From DATHTC01 sp050262775 (GTDB taxonomy: Bacteria > Actinomycetota > Thermoleophilia > Gaiellales > Gaiellaceae): DNA of 46,378 nt. The position numbers and the translations under genes are program-made. Where the stretch lies: NCBI GenBank assembly GCA_050262775.1, contig JBLNEO010000167.1, forward strand, positions 1 through 46,378, in the 5' to 3' direction. The notes below the pieces were generated by a model that ran no database searches, was not told where the DNA came from, and saw only the letters and a program-made list of their open reading frames with translations. This document shows positions 1 through 7,275 of this stretch, piece after piece (the first letter of the stretch is position 1; each line of letters opens with the position of its first letter).

Positions 1-308
1 GCACGGACTACGCCGACCAGCAGGCGGACGCCGCGCATCGCGCCGTCGCCGCGGTGAAGGTCACGACGCCCACGGGAGCGACCTGCCGCCGCGCCGTCCT
101 CGACCTCAGCGCGCGCGAGCGAGCGCTGTACGTCGCGCTCCGCGCGGGGCTCGACTCCGACGCCGACGCGTGGACGGCGGTCGAGCGCTTCGCCGTCGGC
201 TCGCGGGCCCTGAAGCGGTGGTGGCGCACGCAGTCCGAGCGGTGCGTCGCATCGGCGGGTGCCGGCGATCGCGCCGCCGTCCGGCGACTGCTCGCGACCG
301 TCGCCTGA
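1..308 (+). CDS. hypothetical protein, 3' fragment
   Basis: The frame beginning at base 3 is open from the window edge to a TGA at 306-308, giving about 101 C-terminal residues; the true start lies outside the window. The visible part is Ala/Arg-rich and looks helical, with two cysteines (in ATCRRA and SERCVA) and no membrane segment. An internal GTG at 54 could serve as a start, but coding-like sequence continues upstream of it. I do not recognise a family; a YADQ motif near the visible start recalls DUF2252 C-termini, but the rest does not fit. The next gene is convergent and stops 7 bases away. Confidence 0.55.
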   Translation, partial: TDYADQQADAAHRAVAAVKVTTPTGATCRRAVLDLSARERALYVALRAGLDSDADAWTAVERFAVGSRALKRWWRTQSERCVASAGAGDRAAVRRLLATVA

Positions 309-315
309 GCCCGGG

Positions 316-2031
316 CTACCCGCGTCGAGGTGGTGCCGCACGGTCGTGCGGCACGGGCTTCCCGCGCAGCAGCGCCCGCCGCCGCACCGGTCCCGCCTCG
401 CCGCCGCGCTCCGTGGCCGTCACGAGCATCCGCAGGCGCGCGCCGTCCGCAAGCGCGCGCTTCGCCGCTGAGGTGAGTCGCATGCGCACGACCGCGTCGC
501 GGCCGACTTCCACCTCGAACCGCGCCGGCGCGGCGATCCGCGGCGCGCGACCGATCGGTGCGACGTCGAGCCGACCGGCGCACGAGCCCGTGTGGAGCGC
601 CGGGCACGCGAGGCGCACGGCGAGCATCCCGCGCTCGGCACGATCCGCGACCTGCGCGACCGACACCGACGGCGCGAAGACCGCGACGGAGTTGCTGCCC
701 CATGCGCTCACGTACACGTTGCGTCCGTCGGGGCTGAGCTCCACCCCCGACGCGCCCGAGACGCCGCGCGCGATCACGCACGAGGCGACCGCCTCGTCGT
801 CCCAGTAGCCGCGGTACGAGATGCAGCCGGCGGGCGCGAGCGTCCCCGTGACGGTGTTGCGGTCGAAGGCGAGCACGCCGCTGTCGACGGCGGCGTACAG
901 GCGCCGGAGGTCGCGCGTCACGCTCACCGCGACCGGCGACTCGAGCAGCGGCACATGGCCGCAGCCGTCGCGCTCGTCCTCGTAGGGCGTGCTCACGCAG
1001 CCGACCTGGCGCAGGGCGCCCGTCGACGTGTTCCGCGCCAGCACGACGATCGCGTTCGAGTCGTACGCGGCGACGAAGAGCGTCCGGCCGTCCGGTGCCA
1101 TCGCCAGCGCGACGGGGTCGGCGAGGGCGTGCGCCCTGACGCACGAGCCGCCGCTCGGCGCGTCGTCCATGAGGCAGCCGCGCTGCGTGAGCGCGCCCGT
1201 CTCCGCGTTCCGCTCGAACGTGAGCACGGCGCCGCTGTCGCCCGCGGCCAGGTAGACGAACCGTCCGTCCGGGCTCGCGACGACCGCGGCCGCGCCCCGC
1301 ATCGTGTTGCCGTTGACGCACATGCCGTCCGTGCCGTCGTCGCTGATGCATCCGAGCGGCTTCAGCATCCCCGTGTCCGGGTCGCGGGCGAGGGCCAGGA
1401 TGCCGTCCGCGATGCTCGACGCGAGGTACACGTGCTTCCCGTCGCGCGTGACGGTGATCGACGCCGCCCCGGCGAGCGCGCGGGCGCCGATGCAGGTCAC
1501 CACCGGCCTGATGCACCCGATCTGGCGGGTCGCGCCGGTCGCGGGGTTGCGCTCGAACATCGCGATGCCGCCGCTCGTGTAGGAGGCGACGTAGACGTTG
1601 CGTCCGTCCGGCGAGACGGCGAGCGAGTAGGCGCCCGCGAGCGCGTTGCCGTCGACGCACTGGCGCTCGGTGCCGTCGAGGCCGTTCGAGCCGTTGTTCG
1701 AGATGCACCCGAGCTGCGTCAGGGCGCCCGTACGCGGGTTCCGCGAGAACGAGACGAGGGCGCCGCTCTCGGACGCCGAGGCGTAGAGCGAGCTGCCGTC
1801 GGGCGAGACGGCGAGGTTCGTCGCGTCGAGCAGTCCGCGTCCGCGGCGGCAGGTGCGGTTCGCGGCCGCGTCGTCCTCGTCCTCGTCACGCGTGTCGACC
1901 TGCGCCGTACAGCCGTCGGCACCGGCGAGCTGCGCGATCCCGAGCGCCGGCGCGGCGACCGCCGCGGCCGGCGCGAGCGCGACGACTGCGACGAGCAACC
2001 CGATGAGCCCGACCCCCGGGACCACCCGCAC
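316..2031 (-). CDS. secreted lactonase-like beta-propeller protein
   Basis: About 571 residues from a GTG at 2031, chosen because it opens directly onto a hydrophobic signal peptide ending near AAAVAAP (first ~27 residues). The body is a tandem array of repeats with the cores SPDGRNVYVAS and NPxTGALTQLGCI, typical of seven-bladed 3-carboxymuconate-cyclase/lactonase-type propellers. Seven GC(I/V/T/L)...C units can be counted, so each blade seems to carry its own cysteine pair, as expected for an exported protein. The last ~100 residues form a separate beta-rich domain (ACPALHTGSCAG ... LTSAAKRALADG). No enzymatic residues are identifiable, so ligand or reaction is unknown. It lies 41 bases downstream of the next gene on the same strand. 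No clear Shine-Dalgarno precedes the GTG, so the start is moderately certain. Confidence 0.8.
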   Translation of the reverse strand: MRVVPGVGLIGLLVAVVALAPAAAVAAPALGIAQLAGADGCTAQVDTRDEDEDDAAANRTCRRGRGLLDATNLAVSPDGSSLYASASESGALVSFSRNPRTGALTQLGCISNNGSNGLDGTERQCVDGNALAGAYSLAVSPDGRNVYVASYTSGGIAMFERNPATGATRQIGCIRPVVTCIGARALAGAASITVTRDGKHVYLASSIADGILALARDPDTGMLKPLGCISDDGTDGMCVNGNTMRGAAAVVASPDGRFVYLAAGDSGAVLTFERNAETGALTQRGCLMDDAPSGGSCVRAHALADPVALAMAPDGRTLFVAAYDSNAIVVLARNTSTGALRQVGCVSTPYEDERDGCGHVPLLESPVAVSVTRDLRRLYAAVDSGVLAFDRNTVTGTLAPAGCISYRGYWDDEAVASCVIARGVSGASGVELSPDGRNVYVSAWGSNSVAVFAPSVSVAQVADRAERGMLAVRLACPALHTGSCAGRLDVAPIGRAPRIAAPARFEVEVGRDAVVRMRLTSAAKRALADGARLRMLVTATERGGEAGPVRRRALLRGKPVPHDRAAPPRRG

Positions 2032-2072
2032 GGTCCGTCGAGCGTACGACGACGCCGTCGCATTGTCCAGCG

Positions 2073-3218
2073 TCAGCCCGGCGGCCCGAGCGTGAACCGC
2101 AGCGCGGCGCGGAACGCCTCGCCCGGCGCGCCGAAGCGGCGGAAGCAGCAGCGGCAGTCGGGGTAGCCGGAGCCGCCCTCCCACGCGTGGAGCATCACGC
2201 CGGTCTGCGGCCTGTCGGGCGGCGGTGGGCTGCCCCGGCCGGCGGACGCCCAGCGCGCGATCTCCCACTGCCTCGTCAGCGTCTGTCCCGGCCCCTGGAG
2301 GCAGTACGCCTCGTCCGGCTGACACGGCTCGAGACGCTCGCGCTCGTTCGACAGGACGGCCCAGCGGTCGAGCCCCCAGGGCGACCCCTCCCACGCGCCG
2401 TGCGTGCCGTCGGGCGCGAGCGCCTCCGCGGTCACCTCGAGCGCGACGGCGGGAAGCGCGGGATCGGCGAAGCGGCAGCGCGCACGCGCGTCCTGTCCCA
2501 GCTGCTGTGTCTTGACCGCCGGGCTCGGGAGCGACCAGACGTCGAAGGTGGCGATCCGCGTGCCGTCACGCGCGAGCAGGTCCACGTTCCGGTAGCGCGG
2601 CGCACCGTGCTCCGTCGCGCCGAGCGCGTGGCAGACGAGCTTCGGCTCCTTCACGAACGCGGGCGAGCCGACGGCCGCGCCGCCGCCCGTGGTCACCGTC
2701 ACGTCGCAGCGGACGGCGCGGGCCTCGAACGCGTAGTCGTAGCGAACGGTCGCGAGCGGCTGCCTCGCGGCGGCCGACTCGCCGTCGGTGAGGTCGACCT
2801 CGAACGCCGCCTCGACCCGTGCGTCCGCGCCCGCGCCCGCGAGACGCGGGGCGACGGCGACCCGCGACGCGGAGACGCCGAAGCCGGAGCGCGACGCCGC
2901 CTCGTGCCGCCCGGTCACGTCCCACGTGTAGTTGACGGGGTCGGGCTGGCCGTTCCGGCGGGCGAGGTGGAAGCCGAAGCACCCGAGGCCGCCGTTCCGC
3001 GGGTCGTTGATCGTCCCCCAGGTCGAGGCGCCCCCGCCGCGGGGGGCGAAGTCGTCGACGACGAGCGTTCCGTCGGGCGCGCGGACGCGGCCGATGTAGC
3101 CGGGGCCGACGCAGGCGGTGCGGCCCGCGTCCCACGTGAACCGCTTCCACACCGACCACGCGCCGACCTCGTTCCAGAAGATCAGGCGGGCCCCCGCGTC
3201 CTCCCAGGCCACCGGCAC
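2073..3218 (-). CDS. unrecognised Cys/Trp-rich protein
   Basis: 381 residues from a GTG. The start is supported by a textbook promoter: TTGACA at 3253-3248, a 17-base spacer and AGTGAT at 3230-3225 (minus strand), 6 bases from the GTG, implying a leaderless or near-leaderless transcript. No signal peptide or membrane helix is visible. The sequence is beta-rich with many Trp and Cys (for example CVGPGYIG, LGCFGFHLA, PDCRCCFRRFG near the C-terminus). I do not recognise the family. It precedes the secreted propeller on the same strand and could be co-transcribed with it, but the 41-base gap leaves that open. Confidence 0.7.
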   Translation of the reverse strand: MPVAWEDAGARLIFWNEVGAWSVWKRFTWDAGRTACVGPGYIGRVRAPDGTLVVDDFAPRGGGASTWGTINDPRNGGLGCFGFHLARRNGQPDPVNYTWDVTGRHEAASRSGFGVSASRVAVAPRLAGAGADARVEAAFEVDLTDGESAAARQPLATVRYDYAFEARAVRCDVTVTTGGGAAVGSPAFVKEPKLVCHALGATEHGAPRYRNVDLLARDGTRIATFDVWSLPSPAVKTQQLGQDARARCRFADPALPAVALEVTAEALAPDGTHGAWEGSPWGLDRWAVLSNERERLEPCQPDEAYCLQGPGQTLTRQWEIARWASAGRGSPPPPDRPQTGVMLHAWEGGSGYPDCRCCFRRFGAPGEAFRAALRFTLGPPG

Positions 3219-3224
3219 CCCCGC

Positions 3225-3253
3225 ATCACTGCCACGCGGCCGCCGGTTGTCAA
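3225..3253 (-). promoter_or_regulatory. promoter TTGACA-17-AGTGAT
   Basis: Minus strand: TTGACA (3253-3248), exactly 17 bases, then AGTGAT (3230-3225), 6 bases before the GTG at 3218. The -35 is a perfect sigma-70-type match. The heptamer TTGTCAA is nearly self-complementary and overlaps the possible -35 of the divergent PAP2 gene. Confidence 0.6.
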
Positions 3254-3267
3254 GACGGAAGCGACGC

Positions 3268-3273
3268 TACCCT
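3268..3273 (+). promoter_or_regulatory. -10 element of PAP2 gene
   Basis: TACCCT ends 6 bases before the ATG at 3280. It is embedded in ACGCTACCCT (3264-3273), an AnnnTAnnnT arrangement whose other half reads TAGCGT on the minus strand. Confidence 0.55.
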
Positions 3274-3279
3274 GGGAGC

Positions 3280-4008
3280 ATGGTCGGAGACGTCCTGCGC
3301 GCGACTCGGCTCTCCCAGCTCGTCCGTGCGACCCCGGGCGGCGCGCACACCCTGGGAGCGCTGTTCGCGGCCGCGGCCGGGGTCGTCGCGTTCGCGCGCG
3401 TCACCGAGGACTACCTGACGAACGACCCGCTCGCGCACTGGGACGTCTCCTTCGCGCGCTGGCTCGCCGAGCACCGCACGCCGTCCGGCGTCGACCTCTT
3501 CCGTGTCGTCACGTTCTTCGGCAGCCCGGCGACCGTGCTCGTGCTCGCCGCGATCGTGGCCATCGTGCTCTTCCGCCGCCGCCTCGTCGCGGAGACGGCG
3601 CTGCTCGTGCTCGTGCTCGGCGGCACCGAGCTCGTCAACGTGCTCCTCAAGCTCGCGTTCCACCGCCCCCGCCCGCAGGTCGCGTTCGTCCACCTCGACA
3701 CCTACTCGTTCCCGAGCGGGCACGCGATGATCTCGACCGCGACGGCGATCGTGTTCGCCGCGCTGGCGTGGAGGGCCGGACGGCGCGCGGCGATCACGAC
3801 GGCGACGGCGGCCGCGGTCGCGGCGGTTGGGTTCAGTCGCCTGTACCTCGGGGCGCACTACCTGTCGGACGTCCTCGCCGGGATCGCGGGCGGCCTCACG
3901 TGCGCGGCGCTCGCGCTCGCGGCGTACTGGGCCTTCGGCGAGCGGTTCGCGGCGTGGTTCGCGGGGTCGCGCCTCGACCGGCTGGGACGCGCGGTCCTCC
4001 GCGCCTAG
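3280..4008 (+). CDS. PAP2-family lipid/pyrophosphate phosphatase
   Basis: 242-residue integral membrane protein with about five to six helices. The three phosphatase motifs are complete: K124-x4-RP (KLAFHRPRP), PSGH at 145-148, and SR...GAH...D (S186, R187, H193, D197). The family dephosphorylates lipid phosphates or polyprenyl pyrophosphates such as undecaprenyl-PP at the membrane; the substrate cannot be told from sequence. The ATG at 3280 has GGGAG just upstream and a TACCCT -10 ending 6 bases before it. The stop overlaps the stop of the convergent APH-like gene in a shared CTAG (4005-4008). Confidence 0.92.
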   Translation: MVGDVLRATRLSQLVRATPGGAHTLGALFAAAAGVVAFARVTEDYLTNDPLAHWDVSFARWLAEHRTPSGVDLFRVVTFFGSPATVLVLAAIVAIVLFRRRLVAETALLVLVLGGTELVNVLLKLAFHRPRPQVAFVHLDTYSFPSGHAMISTATAIVFAALAWRAGRRAAITTATAAAVAAVGFSRLYLGAHYLSDVLAGIAGGLTCAALALAAYWAFGERFAAWFAGSRLDRLGRAVLRA

Positions 4009-4916
4009 CGACCGGGGTCGACGAGGTCGAGGCGCGCCACGAGGCCGTCGAGGTGCGCGGCGCGAAACTCGGGCTCGAGCAGCTGCGCCTGCTCCCACAC
4101 GCCCACGGAGCGGCACGCCCACCCCAGCCGCAACGCCACGGCGAGCGCGCGCTCGAGGCCCGGTCCGAACGGCTCGAGGTACGCCGCCGCGTACGGCCCG
4201 ACGTCCTCCGACCCCTCGACGTCGTCCACCCCCCACGCGATCACGCCCTCGAGCGCGATCGACATCGACAGGAACGGGTGCGCGACGACGGCGTCGCCCC
4301 AGTCGGTGAAGCGCGGCCGCCCGTCGCGGAAGAAGACCTGCGCGTCGTGGAGGTCGTCGTGCTGGATCGTCTCGGCGATGCCGGCGGCGGCGAGCTCGTC
4401 GGCGAGCTCCCGGACGAGCGGCCCGAGCCGGCCCCGGCGGTGGTCGCCGACCGCCCCGAGGAGCTGCTCGAACTGCGCCGGCAGCACCGCGAGCCGGCGG
4501 TCCGGGGCGCCGCGCTCGACCAGCTCGTCCGCGGCGGGCGCGACCGCGAGCTGCAGCTCGGCGTACCGCGGCAGCGCGTCGAGCCACCGCCCCAGGCTGC
4601 GCTCCCGCGCGACCAGCTCGCGCAGGCGCTCGCCGGCGTCGCGCACGAGCATCCAGCCCGCGCCGCCGTCCCAGGCGAGCAGCTCCGGCAGCAGGTCGGG
4701 GCGGATGCCCGCGAGGAGGTCGGTGACCGGCCCCTCCTGCACCTGCGAGGGCCCGTTCGCCTTGAACCAGACGACGCCGTCGCTCGTCTCGACGCGCAGC
4801 GCGGTCGACCACGGCCGCACGTGCGGCTGCTCGATCGCGTGCACGGCCCCGGGCGCGTTCCCGCGGATCCAGGCCTCCGCCTCGGCGAGCCACTCGGGAT
4901 CCGTCCACGGGGGCAT
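4005..4916 (-). CDS. APH-family (aminoglycoside/choline kinase-like) phosphotransferase
   Basis: 303 residues. It has the kinase-like APH fold: a nucleotide-binding lysine candidate in WFKANG (K52), a catalytic loop HDDLHDAQ (186-193) and a metal-binding DWGD (205-208). In the catalytic loop the usual HGDLHxxN ends in Gln193 rather than Asn, a variant of the metal ligand. Such proteins are common in actinobacteria and usually phosphorylate unknown small hydroxylated metabolites; resistance should not be assumed. The ATG at 4916 is preceded on the minus strand by TAGCGT (4930-4925) with an 8-base gap and no Shine-Dalgarno, so the mRNA is probably leaderless. Confidence 0.85.
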   Translation of the reverse strand: MPPWTDPEWLAEAEAWIRGNAPGAVHAIEQPHVRPWSTALRVETSDGVVWFKANGPSQVQEGPVTDLLAGIRPDLLPELLAWDGGAGWMLVRDAGERLRELVARERSLGRWLDALPRYAELQLAVAPAADELVERGAPDRRLAVLPAQFEQLLGAVGDHRRGRLGPLVRELADELAAAGIAETIQHDDLHDAQVFFRDGRPRFTDWGDAVVAHPFLSMSIALEGVIAWGVDDVEGSEDVGPYAAAYLEPFGPGLERALAVALRLGWACRSVGVWEQAQLLEPEFRAAHLDGLVARLDLVDPGR

Positions 4917-4924
4917 CGAGCGCG

Positions 4925-4930
4925 ACGCTA
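4925..4930 (-). promoter_or_regulatory. -10 element of APH-like gene
   Basis: TAGCGT on the minus strand, 8 bases from the ATG at 4916; no ribosome site between them. Confidence 0.5.
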
Positions 4931-5022
4931 CCGAGTCACCCCTCCGAGGGGTGCCCGTCCTCACCGCTCCGGGCGATAACTGGATCGAGGCCCGAACGGG
5001 CCACGTGCGGCTATCGCAGACA

Positions 5023-6012
5023 GTGACCACGCTCCTCCGTTCCGTGTCGCCGGAGCTCGTGCTCGTCGATCCCGAGCTGGCTCGGCGGTTGCGCGCACTG
5101 GACGAGCGGGGGGCTGGCGAGAAGGAGGACGACGGGATGTACGACGTGAACGGGGTCAACGGGAACGGCAACGGCCACGTTGCCGCTGCGGCGAGCGCCC
5201 CGCCGCCCGCGGCGGCTCCGGCCCCGGAGGCGCGGCCCTCGCTCGAGTCCACGCTGCTCGACGGCGGCTTCATCGACGCCGCGCAGTTCGGCGAGGTCAT
5301 GCGCGAGCACGCCGCGACGGGGCAGCCCGTCGAGGGCATCGTGCGGCAGCGCGGCTTCGTCCGGCCCGAGGTGCTCGACCGCCTGCTCGGCCGGCTCGCC
5401 CAGCAGTCGCCCGTCGCGCCCGGCGAGGCCCCGGCGGCGCCTCCCGGCGTGCATGCGCCGATCGAGCTCGTGCCCACGGCCTTCGCCCCCCCGGAGGCGC
5501 CGCAGGCGCCCGCACCGGTCGCGGCCCCGCGCCCGGCGGCGGTTCCGGAGCCGGCGCCCGTCGCGGTGCCCGAGCCGGTCGCCATGCCCGAGCCCGTCGC
5601 GATGCCCGCGCCGGTCGCGACGCCCGAGCCCGGCGGGCTCCCCGAGCCGGTCGTGGCTGCGGAGCCGGCGGCGGCGCCCGTCTTCGAGCCCACGACGCTC
5701 GCGGCCGTCCCGGCGGCGGTCGAGGCCCCTGCGCCGATGCCCGCGCCGGAGCCGGCGACGACGCTGCAGGTCGTGCCCGAGCCGCTCGACCACCTGCCCG
5801 CCCCGACGCGCACCGTCGTCTTCGACGTGCTCGTGCGCCTCACGGACGGACACGAGCTCCACGCGACCTCCCACGCCACGCTCGACGACGCCCGGGCCGC
5901 GGCGCGCGCCCTGACCGAGTCCGGCGAGTGGCTCGACGTCGGCGACGCGCTCGTCCAGCGTCCTGCGGTGTCCGCGGTCGAGGTACGGCCGCGGCTGGCC
6001 CACGAGGGCTGA
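5023..6012 (+). CDS. proline-rich protein with MshEN-like module
   Basis: 329 residues from GTG 5023, or 291 from ATG 5137. ATG 5137 has an excellent AAGGAGG at 5122-5128. I prefer the GTG because the intervening codons (SPELVLVDPELARRLRAL) look conserved and coding, and GAG-AAG-GAG codons could create the Shine-Dalgarno by chance. Next comes a two-helix module (LLDGGFIDAAQFGEVM ... IVRQRGFVRPEVLDRLL) resembling the MshEN/GspE-PilB N-terminal domain, which can bind c-di-GMP in some ATPases. A long Ala/Pro linker follows with PEPVAMPEP-type repeats, then a compact ~60-residue C-terminal domain (VVFDVLVRLTDGHEL ... VEVRPRL). No ATPase domain is present, so it is not a secretion ATPase. Function unknown. 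Confidence 0.7.
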   Translation: MTTLLRSVSPELVLVDPELARRLRALDERGAGEKEDDGMYDVNGVNGNGNGHVAAAASAPPPAAAPAPEARPSLESTLLDGGFIDAAQFGEVMREHAATGQPVEGIVRQRGFVRPEVLDRLLGRLAQQSPVAPGEAPAAPPGVHAPIELVPTAFAPPEAPQAPAPVAAPRPAAVPEPAPVAVPEPVAMPEPVAMPAPVATPEPGGLPEPVVAAEPAAAPVFEPTTLAAVPAAVEAPAPMPAPEPATTLQVVPEPLDHLPAPTRTVVFDVLVRLTDGHELHATSHATLDDARAAARALTESGEWLDVGDALVQRPAVSAVEVRPRLAHEG

Positions 6013-6040
6013 CGCCACGCGACTGCGGCACGGCGGCGCC

Positions 6041-6046
6041 TAGAGT
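6041..6046 (+). promoter_or_regulatory. -10 element of RBBP9-like gene
   Basis: TAGAGT ends 6 bases before GTG 6053; no Shine-Dalgarno, so probably leaderless. Confidence 0.55.
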
Positions 6047-6052
6047 GCCGCC

Positions 6053-6631
6053 GTGTCCGTCGCGCGCTCGTTCCTGATCCTCCACGGATGGCAGGGGTCG
6101 GGGCCGCTCCACTGGCAGACGTGGCTCGCCGACACGCTCGCGGTCGACGGGGAGGAGGTGCGCTACCCGCAGCTGCCGGACCCGGACGCGCCGCGCCTCG
6201 AGCGCTGGCTCTCGCACCTCCGGTTCGTGCTCGAGGAGATGCCGGGAGCGCGCACCGTCGTCTGCCACTCGCTGGGGTGCGTCCTGTGGCTCCGCCACGC
6301 GGCCGGCGCGCGGCCCGAGCATCGGGTCGCCCGCGTGCTGCTCGTGGCCCCGCCGGCACCGTGGGCCGACCTCCCCGGCGTGCAGGGCTTCTTCCCGGTG
6401 GACACGACGCCCGAGGAGCTCGCCGCCGCCGCCGGGTCGACGCGGCTCGTCTGCGCGACCGACGACCCGTACTGCCCGGAGGGCGCCGACGCCGTGTACG
6501 GCGCGCCGCTCGCGCTGCCGACGGACGTCCTGCCCGGCGCCGCCCACGTCAACGTGGACGCCGGCTACGGCCCGTGGCCGGCGGTGCTCGAGTGGTGCAG
6601 GTCCGGCGCCGTGCCGCTGACGGCCGCCTAG
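6053..6631 (+). CDS. RBBP9/YdeN-family serine hydrolase
   Basis: 192-residue alpha/beta hydrolase. It starts with the strand and oxyanion region FLILHGWQGSG, has a nucleophile elbow CHSLG with Ser73, an acid in ATDDPY (Asp137/138) and a catalytic His in AAHVNVDAGYG (His165). The HGWxGSxxxHWQ opening and the small size are diagnostic for the RBBP9/YdeN esterase family. The substrate is unknown. The GTG start follows a TAGAGT -10 by 6 bases. The stop shares CTAG (6628-6631) with the stop of the convergent MerB-like gene. Confidence 0.9.
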   Translation: MSVARSFLILHGWQGSGPLHWQTWLADTLAVDGEEVRYPQLPDPDAPRLERWLSHLRFVLEEMPGARTVVCHSLGCVLWLRHAAGARPEHRVARVLLVAPPAPWADLPGVQGFFPVDTTPEELAAAAGSTRLVCATDDPYCPEGADAVYGAPLALPTDVLPGAAHVNVDAGYGPWPAVLEWCRSGAVPLTAA

Positions 6632-7275
6632 CCGCCCGGAAGCGCCCAGAACGGGCCGGTGAGCCCGACGCGCTCGAGGATCGCCTGGTTCTGCTCGCGC
6701 GTGTGCGGCCGCCAGTCGGGGGCGAGGCGGTCGCCCCACCACGCCTGCGCGAGCGCGGCGAGCGTCTCGACCGGGATCGTCGCGCCGGGCTCGCGTCCGC
6801 CGAGCCACCGTGCCACGTGCTCCTCCGACCGGAAGAGGTTCATCGACCCTCAGGTGAAGCCGATGTCGTCCCACCAGCGCGCGGCCGGGACGAGGCAGTG
6901 GAAGACGAGGGAGGTGTCGTGCGGCCGCCGGTCGCTCACCTCGACGACGATCCGCTCGCCGCAGTCCGGGCACGTCGTCTCGATGCGCCCGTCGACGCCG
7001 AGCGCGGCGCAGATCCCGAACGCGTCCCACGCGCAGTTCGCGTGCCACGAGCGCCCGGCGGCCTCGACGCGGTGGGGCGTCGGCACCGCGGAGAACGGGT
7101 TCGCCATCCGGATCGCGCCGTCGTCGTCGAGGACGAGCGCGTGCGCGTCGTGGAGCCGCCGCCACGCCGCGCGCACCTCCCCGGCGTCGCCGACCTCTTC
7201 GGGCACGGGCGCCCGACCGAGCTCGACGAAGCGGCGGTAGGTCTCGTTGCGGAGCTCGAGCTCCCGCTCGGTCAC
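6628..7275 (-). CDS. MerB-like (alkylmercury lyase family) probable selenoprotein
   Basis: 215 codons from GTG 7275 to TAG at 6628, with one in-frame TGA at 6852-6850 read as selenocysteine (residue 142). Order: an N-terminal winged-helix-like segment (RRFVELGRAPVPEEV ... WRRLHDAHAL), NPFSAVPT, then WHANCAWDAFG with Cys81 and Asp84, CPDC (102-105), and WWDDIGFT-U-GSMNLFRSEEHV. MerB enzymes cleave carbon-mercury bonds with Cys96, Asp99 and Cys159; Cys81/Asp84 keep the +3 spacing, and the TGA codon lies 61 residues after Cys81 against 63 in MerB. The TGA therefore replaces the second catalytic Cys. Cysteine homologues I remember read FTC-x-T-M-x-LFRSEEHV here. The frame after TGA needs no shift and preserves the family C-terminus. 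A 7-bp hairpin with GGTC loop follows. The start overlaps the upstream gene's stop (GTGA). Alternatives: a nonsense mutation or two separate proteins. No sel genes lie in the window. Confidence 0.8.
6820..6837 (-). promoter_or_regulatory. putative bacterial SECIS hairpin
   Basis: On the minus strand, 19 bases after the in-frame TGA, CTCTTCC and GGAGGAG pair (7 bp, one G-U) around a GGTC tetraloop. Bacterial SECIS elements lie inside the coding region with the apical loop roughly 16-37 bases after UGA and a G at the start of the loop. The E. coli fdhF loop also contains GGUC at about this distance. The hairpin also encodes conserved LFRSEE residues, so part of the pairing could be incidental. 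Confidence 0.65.

Noticed and set aside
1..308. DUF2252 assignment for the first partial gene from its YADQ motif
   Set aside because: DUF2252 proteins usually end soon after this motif, whereas about 95 residues follow here without resemblance.
4005..4916. Aminoglycoside resistance gene
   Set aside because: Only the general APH fold is visible; sequence does not match known resistance enzymes and the genomic setting is housekeeping.
6628..6843. A separate 71-residue gene starting at ATG 6843
   Set aside because: It is in the same frame as the MerB-like gene across a single TGA, begins exactly with the family's LFRSEEHV region and has no ribosome site of its own; reading through as selenocysteine explains it better.
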